This document shows, piece after piece, positions 35,101 to 44,992 of a DNA stretch of 64,000 nucleotides. Made by a program: the position numbers and the translations under genes. The DNA comes from an uncultured Victivallales bacterium. Lineage in GTDB: Bacteria > Verrucomicrobiota > Lentisphaeria > Oligosphaerales > JAFGRS01. Location of the stretch: assembly GCA_903837355.1 (NCBI GenBank), contig CAILUI010000450.1, forward strand, positions 1-64,000. Direction: 5' to 3'. How positions within the stretch are numbered: the stretch's first letter is position 1; every line of letters starts with the position of its first letter. The notes under the pieces were generated by a model that was not told the DNA's origin, did no database searches, and was given only the letters and a program-made list of their open reading frames with translations.

Positions 35101-38100
35101 AGGCCCCCAGCCATCCAACACGGCAAGTTGGGGCGCAGGTTTGCCCACATCCAGAGCGTGACTGTCCAACCGTGCCTGGGTCCCGAAGAAAGTCTCGCAG
35201 TCTGCCCAGGCGAAGAGTGGGCTATTCTGCTCGATGCCCGCGCTTCTGAAGAACGACGTAAGCAGAAACGAGTGGACGTGGCGCCGGACCTGCCGTTCGT
35301 CCAACAGATCGACCGGGGCCATCCGCATCGGACGGTCGTACATGAACCGGGAATCACGGAACACACTGAGGTCGTAGGGGTTGTCCCGCAGCACTGCGAG
35401 CACCAGGGCCGTTCCCTCATTCCGCCGGCCTGCCCTGCCGGCGCGCTGGATGTAGTTTGCTGATTCGGGAGGGAGGTTCCCGAGAAGGACCGACACCAGG
35501 TCGCCGATGTCGATGCCAAGTTCCATAGTGGTAGAGCAAGAGAGCAAGTTCAGTTCCCCTTTCAGGAACCTCTCCTCAACCTGGGCCAGTTCTGTTGAGT
35601 GAATTTGGGCCGTATGCTCCATGGCCCGGATGCCCATCGGCTGCCCCTCCGTGAACGTGCGGAAGTCCCGACTCCGCTTGTAGGCCTGGTCCTGCCCCGT
35701 ATTGAGAGGACTAAAAACGTCCATGACGCGTGCGCGGTGGTCAGTACTAATGACAGGGTCCTGGTCGCGGGAAAGACGTGTCAGGAGCCTTGGGTGCTCG
35801 ACGGCGATTTGCAGGGCGGCGGGGCAAACCTGGAACTGAAGCATCTCACCGTTGATCGCCAACTGCTCCTGGTTCTGGTCCCCAACCCGCCTCGTAAGCA
35901 GCGTACCCCCTTGTTGAGCTCGACGCAGAAGGAGCCGGAACACCAACTGCAACAACCATGATGCGCGCGCATCAACATTGTCCTCGCCGTACCCAAGGTA
36001 CTCCAGCAGACGGCGTGTGTAGTTGCGGATGTTACCCCGTATGCCGGCGAAGTTCCGTCTCCTTTCGCGCGTGGCGTCTTCGTTGACTCCGTCGAAGACG
36101 TACCACCGGTTGAAGCTCCACTGAGTTCGGCCGAGGGGCTCAACGGAAAGGGGATCGGCCCAGGGGGTCTCTACCCAGGGAACCCGCACACTCCCGCGCC
36201 GGCGCATGTAGTCCACTATCTGAGCCAACAGCGGCAACCAGGCTCGGCAGAACCGATCGTCGCCCGCGAGCTCCCCAAGAAAGTCCCTCTGAACAGGGGT
36301 GAAGCCGTCAAGAATGGGGTCGTGAGCCCCTGGGAGTTGCGGGAACTGATCCGGAGAGTAGTAACTCCTGAGCAGGCCCATGGCCTCGAGGTTCCGACCG
36401 GTGCTGAGGGGGATGAGGAGTTCGGCTGCCACGAGAGCGCGAGCCGCCATAGACCAGCTCTGAGCGTCGGCCTGGTCAGCAAGTCCCTGCGGAAATAGCC
36501 GGTTCTGTAACCCCGATCTCAGAGTGATCTCCCTGCGGAAAGTTGGGTTAGTGGCCAACTCAGTCCAGATGTCACTGATCACGACAACGTAGACCGGCGC
36601 CGCCGGGTTCTGTGCCGCCGCCGCCGCTGCTTGTTGCCATTCCTGGAACTGCTGCGGTGTCATCTGGAGTAGGTCCACAGGAGGTAGCACCACTGCCCCG
36701 GCAAGCGCCTGGGCGTTGTCCGCCGCGTGTCGGTAGATGCATCGGCGGACGACGTCCCGGGTGTGGCTGTTCTGTACATAGGCAGCACGCCACGCGGCGC
36801 CTTGGCGGGTGTCCGCGAAGATAATGCTGCCTCTGCCGGCGGCGGCTGTGTCGCGTTTCCGGGCCCCGTTCGCGTCGTTGTCGCCTCCGCCGACTGCGGT
36901 TCCGTCGGTCCGACGTTTGGCCGGAAGATGGGGTAGGAGCGCCTCGAAGAGGATAACGTCCGCCAGATCACGTCCGCTCTGGCCAAGCGGCCTGAGGTTG
37001 GACCGAGAACGGTTCGGGTCTACCTCGTCCTCTTCGTCCTCTTCGTCGCTCTCAGATCCCTCCAACCGGATTGTCACCCCGTCGGTTGTCTTGAAGGCGC
37101 GATCTGCGGCCGGCGTATTGAGGAACTGCTCGCACGTCATCACCTCCTCACTGCCGTATCCGGTTGCCAAGACGAACCCGCCTTGGTCATTGCTCTCCAC
37201 TTCCCGAAGTCCATCGTCGGTAATCACCAGTCCGAACACTGCCGGACTCGGATCGTCCGGGGTGGCGAGCCGGAAGACGACCGGCACTGCGCCTTGCACG
37301 CGCGCCGCCTGGGGATACAGCAGGAGCCGGTCGACTGCCTCGAATACATTCACTTGATGGTGCAGTCTGCCTGTGAAATAGGCCTCCCTGCGCTGTTTCC
37401 CGGCGCAGTAAGCAGGGAACAGAAGCGGCTGGCCCGTCGGCGTCTCGGGTACACCAAAGAGGTGGCCCAAGGGGTTCACTCCGTCCACGAAGAGGTCGGA
37501 GTATGTCTGGGGGGGAGTCCTGACGTATACATGCAGCTTCGTCGGCAGGAACACTGGTTTGTCAGGACTTGGGCGAGCTTTGGACATGAGTTGCAGGAGC
37601 GCTTCGGCAGCACGGTGTTCATAGTTGACGTAGGGTTCAAGATTGAGGCCGCGCATGAGCTCCGTGAGAGCAAGTGGACCGCCAGCATCGAACGCGGCTT
37701 CCCGGACGCCTGCCGTCACCTGATGCATGGCGAAGAGCCGATGGAGAAACTCAGACACCGGTTCGTCAGGGGCTGGATCCACGCCTGTCTCATTCAGCCC
37801 CAGCCTGGAGAGGACGCCCGGGAGTTGCGGTTCCTCTGCCATTTTCCTCAACCGGCCTTCAGGTTCCTGGGCATCAAGGTCGCAGAGGGCCTGCCATTCC
37901 TGCTCGGACACAGCATAGGGGTCCAGAGGCGTGGCGACCTGGGGGGCGACACCCAAGGGAGGCAGCACCCGCGACCCCGTGATCACGGCAACCTGCCCCT
38001 GCTGCTTTGAGAACAGCCCGACACCGATGTCCCTCAGGCGTTCCTGCTGGTCATTGCTCGCCAGGGTAGCGGAAGTGGCGATGCCAAGTACCTGCTCCAT

Positions 38101-39072
38101 GCTCGTCCCGAAGCGCAGAGCCACGCGACGCAGGAGCAGAGCAATGTCGTTGCCCAGGGAACCTGCGTACGTGTGCGCTTCGTCGAGCACGATCGTTTGC
38201 AGGGCTGCCCTGTCAGCACCGTCTCCCGGGAAAATGGGTTGGTCCTTGGGGCGAAGCAGCATGTACTCAAGCATGGAGTAGTTCGTGACGAGGATGTGGG
38301 GCGGATTGCTGCGAATCCCCGTTCTATCCCGGCGGAAGTTGGCCATCTGGTACATGTCGCGCAGTTCGCCGGGGGGCATTCCGTTCAACTGGGTTTCGGT
38401 TACTTGCTCCTCAGTCTTCCCGGTGTAGGCGCCGAACGCGATCTTCAGGCGCTGAGCCGCGGGGAAAGAGAGCAACCGCCGCAGGCGCTTGAGCTGGTTG
38501 TTTACCAAGGCGTTCATCGGGTAGACGATCAGAATGCGTACGCCGGGCCTGCTCAACCCGTTCTCACCCTCCAGCCAGAACATGCGGTTGAGCATCGGGA
38601 TCAGAAAGCATTCAGTCTTACCCGAACTGGTGCCACTGGAGACAACGATCGATTGGCCTTCGCCCGGCCCCTTGCCATTCGGGGGAACTACGGTCTTGGC
38701 GAATGCCTCAACTTGGTGCGACATGAAATCCCAGCCGCCCATTTCCGTCTGTTGCAGGAGTTCCACCAGTCGGGGGTGTAGGGGCCTCGCATCGGTTGGC
38801 CCTTGCCCATTCCCGGCCTGAAGAGTGTCGAGCGTAGCGGGCGAGTCAGGTCTGGCGAAAGGAAAGAGCGGCTCGGCAAGGGGCTCGGCGAAGAGCGGCG
38901 TGACACCGCGTCCCGGGTCGCCGTCGGTCCACAGCAGACGCATCTGTTCGCGGCACGCGCGCCAGCACTCCTCGGTCCCGGCCCCAGGGAACCTGCCGAA
39001 GGCACGGTCAAGAAGGAAGTCAACGTAGTCTCTGCGGATGTGCTCGGACGCTCGGAATGCATCAAACGCCAT
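32158..39072 (-). CDS. Giant DEAD/DEAH-box helicase with DUF1998 (DruE-like)
   Basis: The 2304-residue protein is an SF2 helicase: motif I GTSSGKTE at 147-154, DEAH at 297-300, SAT in GIATSATLAS, STTMELGIDIGD near 1177 and motif VI QRAGRAGRR near 1202. A DUF1998-type region follows with cysteine pairs (CRRCGHFQTGRDVPQRCDAC; CLACGYAEP; CCHRCLLSYDSAWYAQRG near 1840), then a ~450-residue tail. Length and layout fit DruE of Druantia defence systems and its relatives (DrmA of DISARM is shorter). GAGAGGA precedes the ATG. It is the last gene of a three-gene minus-strand operon, 27 bases after the 1166-residue gene. Its role is probably DNA translocation in anti-phage defence. Confidence 0.9.
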   Translation of the reverse strand: MAFDAFRASEHIRRDYVDFLLDRAFGRFPGAGTEECWRACREQMRLLWTDGDPGRGVTPLFAEPLAEPLFPFARPDSPATLDTLQAGNGQGPTDARPLHPRLVELLQQTEMGGWDFMSHQVEAFAKTVVPPNGKGPGEGQSIVVSSGTSSGKTECFLIPMLNRMFWLEGENGLSRPGVRILIVYPMNALVNNQLKRLRRLLSFPAAQRLKIAFGAYTGKTEEQVTETQLNGMPPGELRDMYQMANFRRDRTGIRSNPPHILVTNYSMLEYMLLRPKDQPIFPGDGADRAALQTIVLDEAHTYAGSLGNDIALLLRRVALRFGTSMEQVLGIATSATLASNDQQERLRDIGVGLFSKQQGQVAVITGSRVLPPLGVAPQVATPLDPYAVSEQEWQALCDLDAQEPEGRLRKMAEEPQLPGVLSRLGLNETGVDPAPDEPVSEFLHRLFAMHQVTAGVREAAFDAGGPLALTELMRGLNLEPYVNYEHRAAEALLQLMSKARPSPDKPVFLPTKLHVYVRTPPQTYSDLFVDGVNPLGHLFGVPETPTGQPLLFPAYCAGKQRREAYFTGRLHHQVNVFEAVDRLLLYPQAARVQGAVPVVFRLATPDDPSPAVFGLVITDDGLREVESNDQGGFVLATGYGSEEVMTCEQFLNTPAADRAFKTTDGVTIRLEGSESDEEDEEDEVDPNRSRSNLRPLGQSGRDLADVILFEALLPHLPAKRRTDGTAVGGGDNDANGARKRDTAAAGRGSIIFADTRQGAAWRAAYVQNSHTRDVVRRCIYRHAADNAQALAGAVVLPPVDLLQMTPQQFQEWQQAAAAAAQNPAAPVYVVVISDIWTELATNPTFRREITLRSGLQNRLFPQGLADQADAQSWSMAARALVAAELLIPLSTGRNLEAMGLLRSYYSPDQFPQLPGAHDPILDGFTPVQRDFLGELAGDDRFCRAWLPLLAQIVDYMRRRGSVRVPWVETPWADPLSVEPLGRTQWSFNRWYVFDGVNEDATRERRRNFAGIRGNIRNYTRRLLEYLGYGEDNVDARASWLLQLVFRLLLRRAQQGGTLLTRRVGDQNQEQLAINGEMLQFQVCPAALQIAVEHPRLLTRLSRDQDPVISTDHRARVMDVFSPLNTGQDQAYKRSRDFRTFTEGQPMGIRAMEHTAQIHSTELAQVEERFLKGELNLLSCSTTMELGIDIGDLVSVLLGNLPPESANYIQRAGRAGRRNEGTALVLAVLRDNPYDLSVFRDSRFMYDRPMRMAPVDLLDERQVRRHVHSFLLTSFFRSAGIEQNSPLFAWADCETFFGTQARLDSHALDVGKPAPQLAVLDGWGPSLTCLCDLIRQRLLAGTEGLAPLLTGTCLEDADPVEIRQALVDRLRELQEEYETAYWNLRSQWNAANGAPATQAAIGMQARQLKRENLVGFLARAGVIPRYGFPIDVIPLITRNRADEGNAYWERAEDEYRQNNRTVGDLKRSMDLALAEYAPGARVVVNQQVYTSQGMTLNCYDPEQGPFERFFFIVCRRCGHFQTGRDVPQRCDACAHETNWQGWAAQGATAPVIPGDELGETAMQAALVVAASAAVGETLEDAVTPPPSIVRSYIKPRAFSVAYSRRPVATAYHETRPYTASSRCVSINTAEESLVRLGGGQTAVSFKFVPDQEILYFNAGMSPRRAGNTAIHGYGYRVCLACGYAEPEEGYGKPPSPEMLDHDKLTEGDQCTGPRRAWANVILGAEARTDVLIFRLPTAVLDGDWATSPDVLVTTFMTALRMAAARILEVDNRFIGGQVQRVRLESGNLEAIDILLFDAGAGDTGYMSRLRDQPLDVIEEAIGYLDCPDAAEDDGGGLCTTCCHRCLLSYDSAWYAQRGLLDRRATRAWVDARRADMLGTGQIIDGQPVGRAFDVVHSLRFGSGIVRLFLPFFTGEGLESSEHLLRRLFEVTIRRAGCRVSVLLPRTSIDNMGQESGYRARSQLWQWQQNSPQFQIRTVVQDAISGYSHFRLAVNGREFFLDDFDATVDFAAPGSRQVSWFAAKEGDGGCQAFDTLWGKAEAVPQPKLPETTVRLDIPNGTDATAPNSLYQKLASHPQIQLGNLLAGRQVVRLTYQDRYLRSPHAWRNLISLMRQLPMSPNCDILALTVQQDSSGEERWRPDVGNASDVGRIVVHVHADFAEREMGYVMDYLAAQCGLQRDRCRLGMLSREVRGRYTYSVQQGRQIWTPGWLGDEHARKMLCILDDGSGFSLMFDQGMDWACPRESYRFDTVRPGPGSPLNPSLFDGARPYLTRLSYAVFRRELTPSEKGLWDLCGALTSNQCRWC

Positions 39073-39099
39073 TGTCGGTCCTCTCGTGTAACTATCTGT

Positions 39100-42000
39100 T
39101 CAACCCCGGAGAGTCTGGAACTCGGCGTCATGCCATGCGTACACCAACCCCCAGACGACTGCCAGGCTCTTCATGGCAGGCATGAACTCGCCCAGCCAGC
39201 GCAGTTCGTCGCGCAGTCGGGTGCTCTCGATGCTGATCGACGGGGCCATCCGCCAGCGGTGCAGGCGGTATCCCAGCCTACAGAGGTACCGGTCGAAGTC
39301 GGTTTCAGGCAACGGAAAGCCGGGGATATCTGGCAGTTCAGCAACTTCCCATAGGCAGTTGTTGCGGACCTCCGCCCAAGCCAGATTCCCGCCAGCGTAC
39401 CTGCTCGCTAGTGCTGTGAGATACCGGCTCCAAGCACCAAACACACCCTCTGTACCCCCCTCGCCACCTCCGTCCAGCAGGCGTTTCGCACGGCCACAGA
39501 GCAGCAGCGACTTCTTCTTCAGATCGGCCAGGTACGACGGCGCACCTGGGCTGGCCAGCCAGAACAAGGACAGGGGCCACGAGGCGAAGGCATTCGACGC
39601 AGGCGCGGCCTGGTCTTGGAGCCGTAGCGCAAGGGCGTTCTGCAGTATCTTTCCATAGGGCGTCCCGACGGTCATTGCCTCAGCGTATCCGAACAGTTCC
39701 TCGTCCCACAGGCTGCGCAACAGGCTGAGCCTGCCCGCAACCGGCATGTCAAGTTGGCCGCCCGGAATGGTCGTCAGCATCCACTCACGGACAACAAGCG
39801 TGAACCAGTACCAAGTCGCGCGGAAGGCATAGCCCGTCGGCACGTCCGGGGCCAGAGCATGGAAGCTGTTGAGGAAGTGGAAGGCGTCGAGGCGCTTCGC
39901 ATTGAGGTAGATGCCCTCGAGGTAGTCCCGGACCTCGTTGCTTTCCCGCCCGACGAGCGCCTCAATCCTCGGCAGGTCACGGTCATAAAACGCTTGGGTC
40001 CAGTCGTTCATAGGCGCGTCATCATTCCCGTGGATGAAGAAGCCGGCGGAAAGCCGGCGCGGGCTCTCAGCAGGGCCGCCCATGATGAAGCCGATGTAGC
40101 CCGGTGAGGCTACTCCGGTGACAATTGGCCAACCCGGCACGGTCAGGACCACACCCTGTGCGCCAGGCACCGGCAACACGATCCCAAGGCCCGCGTCCAC
40201 CCGCCTGCACCAGTCGGGGATGACACGGCCTGGTTCTGCGATCGCCAGAGGGCGGACGATCCCTTGGTCACCAACCGGTAGCAGTACGATGAAAGGCGAA
40301 GGGGCAAGACCCGCCGGCGACACCGGGTGCGTCAGGGAAAGCGCTCCATCCTCCACCGCGAGGTCTGGCTGCTCGGCGCTGAACTGCGTAAGGGCTGCCC
40401 TCCCCAATCGCCGGTCATGTTGTCCAGGCATCCTTGCCATGACCGTCAGTTCGTCACACAGAAGGAGGCGGTCATACCGGACATCCCTCGCCAACAGCGA
40501 GAACGGGTAGCGCAGGTACCCGTCCTCGCGGAGGAGTTCACCCACACACTCCCGCACCCCCAACCGGGTCCCGGCCGCCGGAGCATTCGGGTCAGCACGC
40601 CCGACATGGTTGCTGACGCGGATGGAGGCCAGCCACCGTGGCGGCCCGGCTACCACCAGAATACTCTGATCGACAGCATCGTCCAGGTTGGAAACCGGGG
40701 CAGCGTGCTCGGCCAGGGCCACCGGATCCTCACCGGGTGTCTCGACGTAGGCACCCTCACGCCGAACCTGGCATCGGATCGGCAGACGCCAGCCGCTCTG
40801 AAAGGCAAGCTCAACCGCTAGGCGATCCTGGCTCGGCAGAATCTCTACACGGAGCTCTGCGTCGGGCACGAGGAACTCGGACTGGAACGTCACTGCCGCA
40901 GCGGCAATGACAGGATGTACTTGATCGAGGTCATGGTCGAAGTCCTGAGGGAGAAGAGCGAATCGACGCGTCCCCCTGCGCGTTCCCATGCGCAGGGTCA
41001 GGTCGAACTGCCCGTACACCGGTCCCCGCACGTCATCTGGCCATATCTGGCCGAGGTCGATCGGTAGGCCGAAGAAGTCGCCGTCGCCCTGACTCTGGAA
41101 CAGATTCGCGCCGTTCTGCGAGATGAGCAACTCCTCCACCGCTCCGACCGAAGCGTCGCTCACGACAGGGGGAGAGACGAAGCACCGCTTGCCGGGAACG
41201 TAGGAGGCGAGGTGTTCATCGGCGAACGAGAAGGAGATGGCGGCATCCTGCCGGCACCGGAACTCCTCAATATCGTTGCCGGCCCCATCACGGACCACGA
41301 CCGCCACCGCATCGGTATCGGGGGTCGCGTCAACGGCGTCGGGCGGAAGCTGCTGATCGTTGCCCGCACTCCGGAGCACCCAGACGCCGAAGGAGTCCTC
41401 CCATGTCCCCGTCCTGAACAAGCGGTAGGTCTGGCCAGCAATCAGTTGCGAGAACCTGCACGCCAGCGGCTTCCCGCGACCGTCGAAGATGGCCAAGGGC
41501 CGCTGCAGAATCTCCGGCGTGACGTCGTTCCGGACGGCACTGCTCCCGTCTTGGCTCACCGTACGGTAGACACGCAAAACCTGGATACTTCGACGTTCGT
41601 TGACCGCCTCGGCCATGGGCGTCGCGCCCTCGTGGACCCACGCCTGGTTCTGGTACCGGAACTTATGGGAAGCCGCTTTTCCGGTGTCGCCGGCCCGGAC
41701 AACGGCCAGGTAGACGTCGCTTTCGGAGGCATCGGGTGGCAGGGCGAACCGCACCCTGTTGGGCAGGGACAAGGTGACACCCCGATTGGCGTCCATGGTA
41801 ATACGCAACAGGTCGGCCGTTGGCTCGTCTCCTGCCCCCGCCGGGGGCACGAAGACGTCGATGACCCGTCGGGCAATCGCTTCACACAGCCCCAGATGGT
41901 CCGCAACATCGACGACCGAACCGACCTCCAGGCGCCCGTTCAGGCGGAGTTCGGCGAGTCCGGCGAAGAACCGCGCAATGACGGCGTAGTCGCGTTGCTG

Positions 42001-42600
42001 ACCGGCGTCGCAGGGGATCTGGGTGGACGGGACAAGGCGCTCGCGCTCCAGCAACCCGACCACGTACGGCTGCTCTGTCAACAGCCGCTGCCAGTCCCTG
42101 CCCAGACGCACCAGAACCCTGTCCCGCAGCGCCTCTGCATAGCGGACGGAGTAGTAGCCTGACTCCCGACCAATACCGGTCAGGCACATGTGCCCGCGGT
42201 TGTTGCGGGGGATCCGATGCCCCCAGAAACTCCGCAGGCCGTGGTAGAGGTGCTGGTAATGGGGCGCGTTCACCGCCCCGGGGTATGGTAAGCCGACCCC
42301 TCCGAGCCAGCCGACGGTCAACTCCTCCGGCGCCAGCGGTTGGCCATCGAGGGAACCCACGCGGAGACTGTAGACGGCCAGCACGTAGCTCGCAGCGTAG
42401 AGCCGTTGGTAGTAGTCTGCGGCCTCTCCCCTGCGGGCAACGGCTGCCTCATCTCGCCAGCGGCGGAGCATGGCAACATACCCTTGGTGACCGTTGGGTG
42501 GCGCCTCCGGGAAGGCGAACGCTCGCAGCGGGTCACCCCGCTGCCAGCCGTTGTTCCTGGCGTGGGTCTGGATCGCCGTGAAGTCAGCGCGGATCGCCAT
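39100..42600 (-). CDS. Large protein of unknown fold, DruH-like by context
   Basis: The 1166-residue protein has no nucleotide-binding motif that I can see. Its first ~250 residues look alpha-helical (MLRRWRDEAAVARRGEAADYY), the middle is beta-rich with many short strands, and the C-terminal 300 residues are helical with aromatic patches (TGYAFRATWYWFTLVVREW). In Druantia type III a DruE helicase is paired with a single large partner, DruH, of similar size, so this is a candidate counterpart. I infer that from gene order, length and partner only. CGGGAG precedes the ATG. Confidence 0.7.
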   Translation of the reverse strand: MAIRADFTAIQTHARNNGWQRGDPLRAFAFPEAPPNGHQGYVAMLRRWRDEAAVARRGEAADYYQRLYAASYVLAVYSLRVGSLDGQPLAPEELTVGWLGGVGLPYPGAVNAPHYQHLYHGLRSFWGHRIPRNNRGHMCLTGIGRESGYYSVRYAEALRDRVLVRLGRDWQRLLTEQPYVVGLLERERLVPSTQIPCDAGQQRDYAVIARFFAGLAELRLNGRLEVGSVVDVADHLGLCEAIARRVIDVFVPPAGAGDEPTADLLRITMDANRGVTLSLPNRVRFALPPDASESDVYLAVVRAGDTGKAASHKFRYQNQAWVHEGATPMAEAVNERRSIQVLRVYRTVSQDGSSAVRNDVTPEILQRPLAIFDGRGKPLACRFSQLIAGQTYRLFRTGTWEDSFGVWVLRSAGNDQQLPPDAVDATPDTDAVAVVVRDGAGNDIEEFRCRQDAAISFSFADEHLASYVPGKRCFVSPPVVSDASVGAVEELLISQNGANLFQSQGDGDFFGLPIDLGQIWPDDVRGPVYGQFDLTLRMGTRRGTRRFALLPQDFDHDLDQVHPVIAAAAVTFQSEFLVPDAELRVEILPSQDRLAVELAFQSGWRLPIRCQVRREGAYVETPGEDPVALAEHAAPVSNLDDAVDQSILVVAGPPRWLASIRVSNHVGRADPNAPAAGTRLGVRECVGELLREDGYLRYPFSLLARDVRYDRLLLCDELTVMARMPGQHDRRLGRAALTQFSAEQPDLAVEDGALSLTHPVSPAGLAPSPFIVLLPVGDQGIVRPLAIAEPGRVIPDWCRRVDAGLGIVLPVPGAQGVVLTVPGWPIVTGVASPGYIGFIMGGPAESPRRLSAGFFIHGNDDAPMNDWTQAFYDRDLPRIEALVGRESNEVRDYLEGIYLNAKRLDAFHFLNSFHALAPDVPTGYAFRATWYWFTLVVREWMLTTIPGGQLDMPVAGRLSLLRSLWDEELFGYAEAMTVGTPYGKILQNALALRLQDQAAPASNAFASWPLSLFWLASPGAPSYLADLKKKSLLLCGRAKRLLDGGGEGGTEGVFGAWSRYLTALASRYAGGNLAWAEVRNNCLWEVAELPDIPGFPLPETDFDRYLCRLGYRLHRWRMAPSISIESTRLRDELRWLGEFMPAMKSLAVVWGLVYAWHDAEFQTLRG

Positions 42601-42653
42601 CGCTCATACTCCCGTGTCGAGAGGGGGCATACTCCGTGACGACGCCAGTCCTC

Positions 42654-43643
42654 TCAGTCCTTCGCCGGCAAGCCGAGCATCTGCTGCAGTGCGTCCCCGG
42701 CGACCTCCTCAGCTTGGAGTTGGTCCCGCAGTGTCCAGTTCTCGATGATCGACGTCTGGACCATGCCAGCGATTGCCCGCAGAGGGGCCTGTCGCCCATG
42801 TCGTAGCAGCTCGGCGAGCGTGCGGGCTGCACGAGTCTCACTGTGCTCTTGGGACACCAGGTGAGCTAGCTTCGAGCTCATGTCGCCAGCGAGAACATCG
42901 CGAGGCGGTGGCTTGACACTCCAGACCGGCTCAAGACGCTTTGGAAGGTTCGCTACCTCGATCTCCTCCTGGCCTCCATCACGCCGAACGGCGATGGCGA
43001 CTCTAGGTGGCCAGCAGGTCCAGAAACCCTTCCCGAAAACGGCAAGGACCATCCCGTTGGTGCAGCAGATGCAACCAAGGAATGGACGGTAGAAGACCGG
43101 CCAGCTTCCCCCGGAGCACGGCCCAGGCCAGCGGTAGGTATCTCCGAGCCCCGGAGATCGGGATCTTCCTGGAGTCCATCGTACGTACCGCTCCATACGA
43201 TGGAGATTCCATTCGTCAGGCCACTTGTCCGTGTCCTCAACGGGCCAGTGCCGGTGCGGGTCAGCGACGAACACCTCGATGTGGTCGGGCAAGTTCCTGA
43301 TCTTGGCGATCTCTGCACGGGTCTGCACCCATCCCTTCCCCATGGGACGGTCAAGGCACTCGATGATGAACCGGGCGCGCGCGCGGTCCTCCTCGGACTC
43401 TTCCGATGGCCCTGCATCAGCAATCAGCCCGCGCAAACTCGTGACCACAGCCTCTGTGGCCTGTGATGCCGATGTCTCGTCCCGTCCGGGGTTGAGATAT
43501 AGTTCACCCTTCTCCAGTCGCTGCCTCCAGTAGTTCCCTGCGTCGGACGCCAGCAGCGCTCGACCTACGAGCACAGTCTCGGTCTCCCACCCGCCTTCTG
43601 GGCTCCACAGATTCGCCTTGCGTAACACGTCTCGCAGTGTCAT
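42654..43643 (-). CDS. Hypothetical first gene of the helicase operon
   Basis: The 329-residue protein has GGAGGTGTGGT before its ATG and leads the helicase operon, 53 bases ahead of the 1166-residue gene. A central segment has three close cysteines (FLGCICCTNG) between tryptophan/proline-rich blocks, and the C-terminal ~80 residues are helical (SETRAARTLAELLRHGRQ). No family is recognised. It is not part of the standard two-gene Druantia III layout and may be an accessory or regulator. Confidence 0.7.
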   Translation of the reverse strand: MTLRDVLRKANLWSPEGGWETETVLVGRALLASDAGNYWRQRLEKGELYLNPGRDETSASQATEAVVTSLRGLIADAGPSEESEEDRARARFIIECLDRPMGKGWVQTRAEIAKIRNLPDHIEVFVADPHRHWPVEDTDKWPDEWNLHRMERYVRWTPGRSRSPGLGDTYRWPGPCSGGSWPVFYRPFLGCICCTNGMVLAVFGKGFWTCWPPRVAIAVRRDGGQEEIEVANLPKRLEPVWSVKPPPRDVLAGDMSSKLAHLVSQEHSETRAARTLAELLRHGRQAPLRAIAGMVQTSIIENWTLRDQLQAEEVAGDALQQMLGLPAKD

Positions 43644-44487
43644 ACCACACCTCCACGCATTCTGTCCTCACCTCAAACGAGTTGGTAAGACTGATCCCGT
43701 CTGTCGCTGCCGTTCAGTATGTCACCTTTCCCCGGTCAGAATATGCGCGGAGGGCTTCGTCACTATGGTCTCCACTCGCTCCCTCAGTCCAGTGCCTTCT
43801 TTGACAGGCCATCGATGAGTCGCTCCGGCGACCAGTCCAGGGATGGCCAGAGCGACGACGCAAGAGGCGCCTCTGGACTCGCCGCAAGGGGCTGGCGGAA
43901 TGGTCTGCCGACCATGCACCCATCGTTGTCGAGAGCGCCACAGCCCAAGGTTCCGCGAACCAAGGCGTCATGTCCGTGCCCCAGGCCGGCGTCCATGACC
44001 CACGAGCGCGCGCAGACGGGGCTGTCGCGATCTCGTGGTGGCGGTTGGCTGGAGAGTGCATGGCCATGGGCGAGGGCGGGGTGACAGGAACCAAGAAATG
44101 CGGCGCTGGCAGCAGTGCGCTGTCGTCTTCGCGGCGCAACATGGGCACACACGGGGAGTGGATCACGCCTGGCGCATCACGTCCCAGGGGTGCAGCGGCA
44201 TCACGTGGCAAGTGCGTCGCCCCAGTCATGGCGCAAAGCATCACCTTCTGCCTCTCCTTCCCCGAGGGGCGCCCGAAGCACCCCGTCGTTCTGCCTGACG
44301 GCATCCAATATTGCGGTCACCGTGAGGGTGTCAATCCCCCGGCGTTACCGAAAGACACATCCAGGCACATGAGGCGGGCGGCGACTGGTGCCTGCCGTCT
44401 TCGATGCTGACGACCGCATCGCGCCCGTGGGCGGCGTCGAGTGGATCGGCGTGGGGGCGGGGCTCGGGCGGTTGCGCTGAGGTGCTT
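43644..44487. other. 844 bases without a supportable gene
   Basis: Several overlapping frames exist on both strands, none with a ribosome site and steady coding character. Short minus-strand pieces look like decayed coding sequence (MCLDVSFGNAGGLTPSR near 44340, PSLDWSPERLIDGLSKKALD near 43800). The right-hand part may hold the 3' end of the chaperone cluster transcript, and the left part the promoter of the helicase operon. Confidence 0.4.
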
Positions 44488-44913
44488 TCACTGGACATCC
44501 GTCACGTACATGCCCGAGTAGGTCTCCTCGGCATACCAGGCGATGGCAGCGCGGACCTCGCGGCGGAAGTCACGACGCGGGCCGGCACTGCGGCGGGCTG
44601 TGGCTACGCGCTCGTCCAGAAGGCGGCTGTAGCGCCAGGCCTGAGCCGGCTTCGCGGCACAGAAGATCTCGGCAAAGGCACACAGCTTCGCGTAGCAGGG
44701 AAGGCACGCGCTCTGCCGATGGAGCAGTTCGTCGACCAAAGGCACGAGGAACAGCTCCACCTCCTCGGCGCTGAGGTTCGGCAGCAGTCGCGCGAGTTTG
44801 GCGAAGCCTTCCATGCCACTGCTGCCGCGTTTCAGGGGGTGCTTCTCGTTCTCACGGTTCCCGAATACACGGGCGATCTCGAGTTTCACGTTCTCGGCGA
44901 ATGTCGTTTCCAT
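44488..44913 (-). CDS. Hypothetical helical protein, 141 residues
   Basis: The protein is almost entirely helical (FAKLARLLPNLSAEEVELFL, LVDELLHRQSACLPCYAKL, RREVRAAIAWYAEE) with several cysteines in the middle. No family is recognised. It follows the Clp-type gene by 79 bases on the same strand and is probably the last member of that cluster. Confidence 0.65.
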   Translation of the reverse strand: METTFAENVKLEIARVFGNRENEKHPLKRGSSGMEGFAKLARLLPNLSAEEVELFLVPLVDELLHRQSACLPCYAKLCAFAEIFCAAKPAQAWRYSRLLDERVATARRSAGPRRDFRREVRAAIAWYAEETYSGMYVTDVQ

Positions 44914-44992
44914 GCGTACCCTTCTGTTTCTTGTAGTGCAGACGGTCGGTCAATTCGTCGCCGGGGACGCCGGGGGCGCGAAGCGGGTGCGG

